NCBI RefSeq assembly: GCF_002127225.1
Contig: NZ_NFUR01000003.1
Span: forward strand, 62,001-126,000
Direction: 5' to 3'
Origin: Sphingomonas sp. IBVSS2
GTDB taxonomy: Bacteria; Pseudomonadota; Alphaproteobacteria; Sphingomonadales; Sphingomonadaceae
Length of the DNA: 64,000 bases
Below the pieces are notes generated by a model. That model searched no databases, had not been told where the DNA came from, and saw only the letters and a program-made list of their open reading frames with translations. Every line of letters begins with the position of its first letter. The stretch's first letter is position 1. Positions 16,640-23,490 of this stretch are shown here, one piece after another. Position numbers and translations under genes: made by a program.

Positions 16640-17893
16640 ATGCTGTTGATTTCACGCTATGAGCGGATGATCGCCCGCCGCTATCTGCTGCCCGGGCGGA
16701 GCGAGGCGTTCATCGCCGTCGTCGCGGGGTTCAGCCTTGTCGCCGTGATGCTCGGCGTCGCCGCGCTGATCGTGGTGATGAGCGTGATGAACGGCTTCCG
16801 CGCCGAATTGTTCGACAAGATCACCGGATTGAACGGCCATGCCGTGGTCCAGGGCTATGGCGGCCAGTTGCGCAACTGGCGCGGCGTATTGGAAGAGGCG
16901 CGGAAAACGCCGGGCGTCACCAGCGCCACGCCGCTGATCGAGCAGCCGCTCTTCGCCACCTATAATGGCCGGGCCGAGTTCATCCAGCTGCGCGGCATGC
17001 GGATGGAGGACATCCTCAGCAACCCCACGCTCAAGGGCAAGGAGGTCGTCGGATCGCTCAAGAGCCTGAAGCCGGGCGGAGAGCAGGTCGCGATCGGCTC
17101 GCGCCTGGCGGAATCGCTGGGGGCCACGGTGGGCAGCGAGATATCGATCCTCAATCCTGCCGGGGCGGCGACGCCCTTCGGCACGATGCCGCGCATCGTG
17201 AAGTACAAGGTCGCCGCCATATTCGAGGTGGGCGTCTACGATTACGACAAGGTCTTCGCCGTCATGCCGATCGAGGATGCGCAGACGCTGCTGCTGCTCG
17301 GCGACGGCGTTTCGATGATCGAGCTGGAGACGGTCGACCCGGACCGGGTGGCGCAGATACTCCAGCCGCTGAACGACAAGGTGAGCGGCGTCGGCCAGAT
17401 CACCGACTGGCGGATGATGAACTCCGAGCTGTTCGAGGCGCTGGCGGTGGACCGCACGGTGTCGTTCACCATCCTATCCATCATCCTCGTGGTCGCGGCG
17501 TTCAACATCGTCTCGTCGCTGATCATGCTGGTGCGCGCCAAGACGCGGGACATCGCGGTGTTGCGTACGATGGGCGCCACCCGGGGCGGGCTGATGCGGA
17601 TCTTCGTGACCGTGGGCACCACGATCGGCGCGCTCGGCGTGGCCGCGGGCGGCGTGCTGGGTTTCCTCTTCATCACGTTCCGCGAGGGAGTGGTGAAGTT
17701 CATCGGGCTGGTGACCGGCCAGAACATCTGGGATCCGCAGATGCGCTTCCTCACCGAGTTGCCGGCCAAGACCGATCCGTTCCAGACGATAGGCATTTGC
17801 GTGATGGCGCTGATCTTCTGTTTCCTGGCCACGCTCTATCCGGCCTGGAAGGCCGCGAGCACCGATCCGGTGCAGGTGCTGCGCTATGAGTGA
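16640..17893 (+). CDS. lolC: Lipoprotein-releasing ABC transporter permease (LolC/LolE type)
   Basis: This permease extracts outer-membrane lipoproteins from the inner membrane and hands them to LolA. The 417-residue protein has an N-terminal membrane segment (about 22-50, [20 protein letters not shown]), a large periplasmic MacB-like domain, and three C-terminal FtsX-type segments (about 275-300, 325-350, 380-400). The start [20 protein letters not shown] is the family start. Only one permease gene precedes lolD. This fits the single LolF-type permease of many alphaproteobacteria rather than the separate LolC and LolE of enterobacteria. Its end overlaps lolD by eight bases. Confidence 0.93.
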   Translation: MLLISRYERMIARRYLLPGRSEAFIAVVAGFSLVAVMLGVAALIVVMSVMNGFRAELFDKITGLNGHAVVQGYGGQLRNWRGVLEEARKTPGVTSATPLIEQPLFATYNGRAEFIQLRGMRMEDILSNPTLKGKEVVGSLKSLKPGGEQVAIGSRLAESLGATVGSEISILNPAGAATPFGTMPRIVKYKVAAIFEVGVYDYDKVFAVMPIEDAQTLLLLGDGVSMIELETVDPDRVAQILQPLNDKVSGVGQITDWRMMNSELFEALAVDRTVSFTILSIILVVAAFNIVSSLIMLVRAKTRDIAVLRTMGATRGGLMRIFVTVGTTIGALGVAAGGVLGFLFITFREGVVKFIGLVTGQNIWDPQMRFLTELPAKTDPFQTIGICVMALIFCFLATLYPAWKAASTDPVQVLRYE

Positions 17894-18578
17894 CGTCGAA
17901 GGGCGCGCCGTGCCGGTTCTCCAGACGCGCGGCCTGAAGCGTAGCTTCAGCCAGGGCGGCGAGACGATCGAAGTGCTGCGCGGCATCGACCTCGCGGTGC
18001 AGCCGGGCGAGATCGTCGCGCTGCTCGGCCCTTCGGGCTCGGGCAAGTCGACCTTGCTCCAGGCCGTCGGCCTGCTCGAGGGCGGTTTCCAAGGATCCAT
18101 CCAGATTGTCGGCAAGGAGGCCGCCCAGCTCGACAGCCCGAGCCGCACCGCGGTGCGCCGCGATCATCTGGGCTTCGTCTACCAGTTCCATCACCTGCTG
18201 CCGGATTTCAACGCGCTCGAGAATGTCGTGCTGCCGCAGATGATCCATGGGGCGTTGCGCGCCGATGCGGACCGGCGCGCGGAGGAACTGCTCACCGCAC
18301 TCGGCCTCGCACACCGGCTGACGCACCGGCCGAGCCAGCTTTCGGGCGGCGAGCAGCAGCGCGTCGCCGTTGCCCGGGCGCTCGCCAACAAGCCGGCGCT
18401 GGTGCTGGCCGACGAGCCTACCGGCAATCTGGACGAGGCGACTTCCGACAAGGTGCTCGCCGAATTCCTCGGCCTGGTCCGCACCCAGGGCTCGGCGGCG
18501 CTGATCGCCACGCACAACGAGCGCCTCGCCGCGCGGATGGACCGCGTGGTGCGGCTGCACGAGGGGCATCTGGAGTGA
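17886..18578 (+). CDS. lolD: Lipoprotein-releasing ABC transporter ATPase LolD
   Basis: LolD is the cytoplasmic ATPase that powers lipoprotein release. The 230-residue protein has Walker [10 protein letters not shown] (48-56), Q-loop [11 protein letters not shown], signature [15 protein letters not shown] and Walker [13 protein letters not shown]. The FHHLLP motif following the Q-loop is characteristic of LolD. It overlaps the permease gene upstream and, by GTGA, the signal-peptidase-like gene downstream, so the run is probably one transcript. Confidence 0.95.
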   Translation: MSDVEGRAVPVLQTRGLKRSFSQGGETIEVLRGIDLAVQPGEIVALLGPSGSGKSTLLQAVGLLEGGFQGSIQIVGKEAAQLDSPSRTAVRRDHLGFVYQFHHLLPDFNALENVVLPQMIHGALRADADRRAEELLTALGLAHRLTHRPSQLSGGEQQRVAVARALANKPALVLADEPTGNLDEATSDKVLAEFLGLVRTQGSAALIATHNERLAARMDRVVRLHEGHLE

Positions 18579-19240
18579 AGCATCGCGAGCGCTGGATCCC
18601 GGTCACCCTCGGGCTCGGAGCGCTCGTGCTGGCAACGGGTACCTGGTTTGCCTGGCCGGTGGCGCGTCATGCCTTCGACCCCGGGCGCCAGTTCCGCCCG
18701 CTCTACATTCCCTCCCAATCGATGCGGCCCACGCTCGAGGTGGGGGATCGATTCTATCCGCGCGATCTCGGCCCGGAGGGACCGGCGCGCGGCGAGGTCA
18801 TCCTCTATCGGCTGGGTAAGGACATGCGGGTCGGGCGCGTCGTCGGACGTGCCGGCGACCGTGTCGCGCTGGCAGGCGGCGTCGTCTCGATCAACGGCAA
18901 GCCGGTGCCGCAGAAGCAGGTCGGCACGGAAATCGCCGACGAGGCGGGCGTGCCCGCCCGGAAACTGCTGGAGCAATTCCCGGGGGAGGCGCAGCCACAT
19001 GCCATTCTGGATCAGCGTGCGACACCCCAGGACGATTTCGCCGCCGTCGTCGTTCCCGCCGGGCACCTTTTCGTGATGGGGGACAATCGCGACAACAGCT
19101 CGGACAGCCGGTTCCCGCGCGACAGCTTCGGTGTCGGCATGCTGCCGGCGGAGGATGCGCTTGGGCGTGTCGATTTCATCGCCTGGTCGATGGAGCGCCC
19201 GGGGCGCTTCGATCGTCCGATCACCAGGGTCGACAAATGA
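18575..19240 (+). CDS. lepB: Signal peptidase I-like protein (S26) lacking the usual catalytic lysine
   Basis: The protein has one N-terminal membrane segment and the S26 boxes: [14 protein letters not shown] with the catalytic serine (Ser49), [18 protein letters not shown] and [13 protein letters not shown]. In signal peptidase I the lysine general base sits in box D as I/V-K-R-V. Here the corresponding sequence is [13 protein letters not shown], with Gly87 in the lysine position. So either a different residue acts as base or this copy is not a normal peptidase. It is 221 residues long and starts at GTG inside the lolD stop, an unusual pairing with Lol genes. A canonical LepB would be expected elsewhere in the genome. 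Confidence 0.8.
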   Translation: MKHRERWIPVTLGLGALVLATGTWFAWPVARHAFDPGRQFRPLYIPSQSMRPTLEVGDRFYPRDLGPEGPARGEVILYRLGKDMRVGRVVGRAGDRVALAGGVVSINGKPVPQKQVGTEIADEAGVPARKLLEQFPGEAQPHAILDQRATPQDDFAAVVVPAGHLFVMGDNRDNSSDSRFPRDSFGVGMLPAEDALGRVDFIAWSMERPGRFDRPITRVDK

Positions 19241-19833
19241 CCGGGTGGCGGGAGATCCCGACGCTCGCCGGCCGTTACGTCACGCTCCGTCCGATGGTCC
19301 GCACGGATCGATCGGGCCTGCTCGACGCATTCGCGGGCCTTCGCCACCTGTTCCATACGACCGTGCCCGACGATGCCAGCATCGACGCCTGGATGGACCG
19401 GGTCGAGAATGACGTGGCGGCGGGGCGCAGCTTGCCGTTCACCGTGCTCGACGCCGAGGGGCGAATCGCTGGCGCCACCCGTTTCCTGCGGATGAGCGAA
19501 GGGCATCGCCGCGTCGAGATCGGCGGTACGCTCTATGCGCCGCGGGTCCAGCGTACGGGGCTCAACACCGAGGCCAAATATCTGCTGCTCCGCCACGCCT
19601 TTGACGCGCTTCAGGTTAATTGCGTGCAGATCCGCACCGATTTCCTCAACCAGGCCTCGCGCCGCGCGATCGAGCGGCTGGGCGCGCGGATGGACGGCGT
19701 GCTGCGCGGCCATCTGATCCTGAAGGGCCATATGCGCGACAGTGTGGTCTATTCGATCCTGGCGCATGAATGGCCCGGCGTCCGCCGCAATATCGAACTG
19801 CTGATGGCCCGCTACGAAGGAGAGGCCGCATGA
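19237..19833 (+). CDS. GNAT-family N-acetyltransferase, RimJ/RimL-like
   Basis: The 198-residue protein has the arrangement of protein/amino-acid acetyltransferases. Residues near 12-20 (GRYVTLRPM) open the domain, FTVLDAEGRIAGATRFLRMS is the central strand pair, and the CoA-binding region shows QRTGLNTEAKYLLLRHAFD where RimJ-type enzymes have R/Q-x-x-G-x-G/A. ASRRAIERLGARMDGVLRGH is the conserved helix-strand near the C-terminus. It would transfer acetyl from acetyl-CoA to an amine; the substrate is unknown. ATGA overlaps link it to both neighbours. Confidence 0.87.
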   Translation: MTGWREIPTLAGRYVTLRPMVRTDRSGLLDAFAGLRHLFHTTVPDDASIDAWMDRVENDVAAGRSLPFTVLDAEGRIAGATRFLRMSEGHRRVEIGGTLYAPRVQRTGLNTEAKYLLLRHAFDALQVNCVQIRTDFLNQASRRAIERLGARMDGVLRGHLILKGHMRDSVVYSILAHEWPGVRRNIELLMARYEGEAA

Positions 19834-20309
19834 CTGCGATCACCGACATTCCCGTCCGCCAGCCCGGCGGCGGGGAAACCACGCTCGCCGATCACGCCGG
19901 CGAGGTTCTGCTCATCGTCAATACCGCGTCGAAATGCGGCTTCACGCCGCAATATGCCGGGCTCGAGGCGCTGCACCGCAAGTACAGGGATCGCGGCTTC
20001 TCGGTGCTGGCCTTTCCCTGCAATCAGTTCGGCGCACAGGAGCCGGGCGATGCGGCGGAGATCGCGAGCTTCTGCTCGCTCACCTATGACGTGACCTTTC
20101 CGGTCTATGCCAAGATCGACGTCAATGGCCCCGATGCGGCGCCGCTGTTCGATGCGCTGAAGGCCGCGGCGCCGGGTGTGCTCGGCTCGAAAGGGATCAA
20201 GTGGAACTTCACCAAGTTCCTGGTCGACCGGACGGGCACGAAGGTGGAGCGGTTCGCGCCGACTACCAGCCCCGACGCGATTGGCCCCGAGATCGAGAAG
20301 CTGCTGTAA
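19830..20309 (+). CDS. Glutathione peroxidase family protein
   Basis: This thiol peroxidase reduces hydroperoxides, in bacteria usually with thioredoxin rather than glutathione. The 159-residue protein has Cys36 in NTASKCGFTPQYAGLEALHR, Gln70 in FPCNQFGAQEPG, and Trp125-Asn126 in KWNFTKFLVDR, completing the Cys-Gln-Trp-Asn set. The active residue is cysteine, not selenocysteine. The start overlaps the GNAT gene by ATGA. It ends the run that begins with the Lol permease. Its 3' end overlaps the convergent zinc-ribbon gene by 47 bases. Confidence 0.95.
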   Translation: MTAITDIPVRQPGGGETTLADHAGEVLLIVNTASKCGFTPQYAGLEALHRKYRDRGFSVLAFPCNQFGAQEPGDAAEIASFCSLTYDVTFPVYAKIDVNGPDAAPLFDALKAAAPGVLGSKGIKWNFTKFLVDRTGTKVERFAPTTSPDAIGPEIEKLL

Positions 20310-20733
20310 TCCGGCCCGGTGCCGGCAGCAGGCGCATCTGCGGTGGCACCGGCCGGGCCGGGCGGCGCAGGCGATCGAAGAGGCCGGCCATAACATAGCG
20401 GCCGGTGAGCCCCAGCAGCATCACGGCGCCGCCCCGGCGCGGACGCGCGCGGCGCTGGCCGCGAGCCTCGGCCGGTGGCTCGTTGCGCGGGCGATGGCGG
20501 CGCGGGGCGGGGGGCAGGGTCATCCGTTCGGCCACTGCCGCGGCGCTGCCGCCCCGGTCACGCCGCCGCCAGACCACTTTCTGCCCCGCGGGAACCTCTT
20601 GCCATTCCTCCGCGCCGACGGTGCGGAGCAGGTCGTCGCCGCAGCGGATGCACAGCGAGAATTCCGTTTCGCCGCTGCGATAATGCGTCGGCATCGCGGC
20701 ATGGCCGAGCAGCCGGCAGCGCAGCGCGCCCAT
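20263..20733 (-). CDS. Small zinc-ribbon-like protein of unknown function
   Basis: The 156-residue protein has one structured part at its start: CRLLGH (Cys6, His11), then LCIRCGDDL with Cys28-x2-Cys31, a plausible zinc-binding set like small phage/DUF1660-type proteins. The rest is Arg/Pro-rich and probably disordered. Its ATG overlaps the stop of the MraZ-like gene by one base (TGATG), which supports it being real and co-translated. The last 47 bases overlap the glutathione peroxidase gene tail-to-tail; a shorter real end cannot be excluded. Confidence 0.5.
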   Translation of the reverse strand: MGALRCRLLGHAAMPTHYRSGETEFSLCIRCGDDLLRTVGAEEWQEVPAGQKVVWRRRDRGGSAAAVAERMTLPPAPRRHRPRNEPPAEARGQRRARPRRGGAVMLLGLTGRYVMAGLFDRLRRPARPVPPQMRLLPAPGRITAASRSRGQSRRGW

Positions 20734-21242
20734 CAGCGGCGGACCGGGCGGAGGCGGCGCGAGCCGGCGCGGGGCGTGCGGCGATGCATGACCTGCCAGC
20801 TGGCGAGCTCGCGGAACCGGCCGTCGACATGCGTCACCGCGATTCGCGGATTCCAGATTTCGAACCGGTCGCCGGTGCCGACGATCAGCGCCATGCTCTC
20901 GATCCGGCCGAGATGGCGCATCACCGCCGGGAGCATCAGCCCCTGCGCGCTGCGGGGGGCGACTTCGACGATGCCGAACAGCCGGCGCATGCGCTCATGA
21001 TGCCGTTGCGCATCGCGCCCGGCATCCTCGTCGGCCAGGCGCCAGCGCTCGGTACGCGTGCGAATCTCTTGGAGATGCGATCTGGCATAGCCGACGAGGC
21101 ACTGATCGCGCTCGTGCGTGGAGAGAAACAAGGGCTCCTCCGGAGCGGGAAGCCCCAGCGTCCGGGCCATGGTGTCGGCAAGCAGGACATTGCCTTCCGC
21201 ATCGACTTCGCAAAGCGCACACCCGAGATACAGGGAACTCAT
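20733..21242 (-). CDS. MraZ-like protein with degenerate AbrB motifs, outside a dcw cluster
   Basis: The 169-residue protein follows MraZ from end to end: SLYLGCALCEVDAEGNVLLA at the start, then DQCLVGYARSHLQEIRTRTE, MRRLFGIVEVAPRSAQGLML, and ALIVGTGDRFEIWNPRIAV at the end of the second repeat. MraZ is a ring-forming AbrB-type DNA-binding repressor that normally opens the division/cell-wall cluster. Here the D-x-K-G-R-x-x-x-P DNA-contact motif of both repeats is eroded (DAEGNVLLAD and SAQGLMLPA), and the next gene is a zinc-ribbon protein, not rsmH. GGAGGGG precedes the ATG. It may be a paralogue with altered binding or a neofunctionalised protein. Confidence 0.75.
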   Translation of the reverse strand: MSSLYLGCALCEVDAEGNVLLADTMARTLGLPAPEEPLFLSTHERDQCLVGYARSHLQEIRTRTERWRLADEDAGRDAQRHHERMRRLFGIVEVAPRSAQGLMLPAVMRHLGRIESMALIVGTGDRFEIWNPRIAVTHVDGRFRELASWQVMHRRTPRAGSRRLRPVRR

Positions 21243-21273
21243 TTTACCCCTCCAACGCAACGAGTTACTCGTG

Positions 21274-21294
21274 CTGTCCACAAACTTATCCACA
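21274..21294 (+). promoter_or_regulatory. Two adjacent DnaA-box-like sites
   Basis: TTATCCACA at 21286-21294 matches the consensus DnaA box exactly. CTGTCCACA at 21274-21282 matches at seven of nine positions, in the same direction. They lie about 30-50 bases upstream of the MraZ-like start. They may couple that gene to replication control or be incidental. Confidence 0.55.
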
Positions 21295-21535
21295 GGGTTA
21301 ACGCACATCAACCAAAATATGCGGACGAGCCGTTCGAATTGTGGGGCGGGCCGTTGGATTCCCGAGCCGGGACGGGTGGGCGGGAGCCTCCGGCGCCTCA
21401 GGCAGAGCTCGGCCGTTAAAATGACGTTCATCGCAGAACCGGCATCGGCGATGGGGATCGGCTTGAACGGCGCGTGTGGGGCAACTAGAGGTGCGCCGAA
21501 AGCCCCCGCCCTTTCCCCGTTTAGGAGAGTTTCGC

Positions 21536-22792
21536 ATGAACTTCGCTTCCAAGCTCGCGCTGGCCGCCGTGCTGTCGCTGGGCGCCACTGCGCTGACGGT
21601 GGCCCCTGCTGCCGCGCAGAAGAAGAAGGACGACAAGAACGCCCCGGCTGCGAACCAGCTTCAGGTCAGCGACGAATTCCGCAAGCCCGCCGCTGCCGCC
21701 GAAGCCGCGGTGAAGGCCAAGGACTGGGCGACCGCCGAACCGCAGATCACGGCTGCCGAAGCCGCGGCGAAGAACGACGACGAGAAGTTCTTCGCGGCCT
21801 CGATGCGCCTTCAGCTCGAGCTGGGGCGCGGCAACGAGGCGGGCCAGATCGCGCCGCTGCAGGTGCTGGTGGCCAGCCCGCGCAGCGCGCCGGACGCAGT
21901 CGGCCCCTATAATGCCCGGCTGAACTTCCTGCTCGGTAAGGCCGCAGCGTCGCAGAAGAAGCATGCCGACGTCATCAACTACATGACCAAGGCCCGCCAG
22001 CTGGGCGAGAAGAATGTCGACATTCCGCTGATGCTGGCGAATTCCTATGCCGCCACCGGCAAGAATGCCGAGGCTGCCGCGGAAGCGCGCAACGCGATCG
22101 AATTCGCCAAGTCGACGGGGCAGAAGGCGCCGGAGGCTTGGTATCAGTTCGCCATTCCGAAGGTGACTGCCAGCGGCAATCGCGAGTCGACCTATGACTG
22201 GCTCGCTTATTATCTGAAGGACTATCCGGCGGTGAAGAACTGGCGCTGGGCGATCGAAGTGCTCGGCCAGGGTGCCAAGGGCTCGGATCGTGCCGCCAAG
22301 ACCGAGCGCATCGACCTTTATCGCCTTCGCCGCATCACGAATTCGCTGGCCGATCGCGGCGACTATGCCGACTATGCCTATGCTGCACAGTCCTCGGGCC
22401 TGCCCTGGGAAGCGATCTCGGTGATCGAAGAGGGGCGCAAGAACGGCAAGCTGCCGACGACCGATCCCGATGGCAACCGCACCTACACTGCCGCCCAGGC
22501 AGGAGTGAAGAGCAGCCCGCCGCTCGATGCATTGGCCAAGCAGGGCGGCGCCGGCAATGCCGACGCGCTGCTCGCCGCCGGCGACAATGCCCGCGCGCTC
22601 GCACTCTACGACGCCGCGCTCGCCAAGGGCGGTGCGGATGCCAATGAGATCAACCTGCACCGCGGCATCGCGCTGCAGCGTCTCGGCCGCAAGGAAGAAG
22701 CGAAGGCGGCGTTCCAGGCGGTGAAGACCGGCCCGTACGTCAATGTCGCGCTGCTCTGGCAGGTCTCGCTCGATACGCCGCCGCTCAGCTGA
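21536..22792 (+). CDS. Exported TPR-type protein of unknown function
   Basis: The 418-residue protein starts MNFASKLALAAVLSLGATAL and AAAQKKKDDK, a signal peptide with a likely AQ cleavage region, so it should be periplasmic. The rest is helical, with repeating A/L/Y patterns of tetratricopeptide type, for example VDIPLMLANSYAATGKNAEA and INLHRGIALQRLGRKEEAKA. TPRs mediate protein-protein contact; I see no catalytic motif. TTAGGAGAG precedes the ATG, and a strong terminator follows. Similar proteins are common in sphingomonads, function unknown. Confidence 0.85.
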   Translation: MNFASKLALAAVLSLGATALTVAPAAAQKKKDDKNAPAANQLQVSDEFRKPAAAAEAAVKAKDWATAEPQITAAEAAAKNDDEKFFAASMRLQLELGRGNEAGQIAPLQVLVASPRSAPDAVGPYNARLNFLLGKAAASQKKHADVINYMTKARQLGEKNVDIPLMLANSYAATGKNAEAAAEARNAIEFAKSTGQKAPEAWYQFAIPKVTASGNRESTYDWLAYYLKDYPAVKNWRWAIEVLGQGAKGSDRAAKTERIDLYRLRRITNSLADRGDYADYAYAAQSSGLPWEAISVIEEGRKNGKLPTTDPDGNRTYTAAQAGVKSSPPLDALAKQGGAGNADALLAAGDNARALALYDAALAKGGADANEINLHRGIALQRLGRKEEAKAAFQAVKTGPYVNVALLWQVSLDTPPLS

Positions 22793-22816
22793 GCGCGGCT
22801 TCGCGCCGAACAGGGA

Positions 22817-22844
22817 AGGGGCGGCAGCGATGCCGCCCCTTTTT
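22817..22844 (+). terminator. Terminator after the TPR protein gene
   Basis: AGGGGCGGCA and TGCCGCCCCT form a perfect 10-bp stem capped by a GCGA tetraloop, followed by TTTTT. Confidence 0.94.
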
Positions 22845-22848
22845 CGTA

Positions 22849-23310
22849 TCAGGCGACCGGCACGCCGGGCAGCGCCTTGGAGGTTCGGATGGTGAGCGAG
22901 GTTTTCACATGCTCGACGTTCGGCGCCGGGGTGAGGCGCGTGGTCAGGATGTGCTGGAAGCTCTGCAGGTCGGGCGCGACGATCTTCAGGATGAAATCGA
23001 TCTCGCCGTTGAGCATGTGGCATTCGCGGACTTCGGGAATGTCGGCCATCATCTGCTCGAAGGCGCGCAGGTCTGCTTCCGCCTGGCTTTTCAGGCTCAC
23101 CATGGCGAACACGGTGAGGTTGTAGCCCAGCGCGGCCGGATCGAGCGCGGCATGATAGCCGGTGATCGCCCCCTGCTGCTCCAGCGCCCGCACGCGCCTG
23201 AGGCAGGGCGGAGCCGTCAGCCCAACGCGTTCGGCAAGCTCGACATTGGTCATGCGGCCATTATCCTGCAACAGGCCGAGGATCCGTACGTCGATATCGT
23301 CGAATCGCAT
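22849..23310 (-). CDS. Lrp/AsnC-family transcriptional regulator
   Basis: The 153-residue protein has an N-terminal helix-turn-helix (MTNVELAERVGLTAPPCLRR, residues about 20-39) and a RAM ligand domain with the typical EVRECHMLNGEIDFILKIVA. These regulators sense amino acids and form higher oligomers. The size and start (MRFDDIDVRILGLLQ) fit the family. It is divergent from the sensor-kinase gene across an AT-rich region with TAATATTATTA, which might hold its operator. The ligand is not evident; leucine- and other amino-acid-responsive members look alike here. Confidence 0.92.
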   Translation of the reverse strand: MRFDDIDVRILGLLQDNGRMTNVELAERVGLTAPPCLRRVRALEQQGAITGYHAALDPAALGYNLTVFAMVSLKSQAEADLRAFEQMMADIPEVRECHMLNGEIDFILKIVAPDLQSFQHILTTRLTPAPNVEHVKTSLTIRTSKALPGVPVA

Positions 23311-23490
23311 TTATGTTCCTTCTGTCTTTTGATTCGTTTCCGTGTGTTGCGTTTAGACATAATATTATTACGCCGCAACGCAATTGTCCCACAATGCGAC
23401 GTGCCGAAATCGACAGTTCCGAACCGAGGTTTCACGGGTTAAGGATTCCTTACGGCGCGTGTTGTTGCGCCGGGTAAAGGTGGGCACGCG

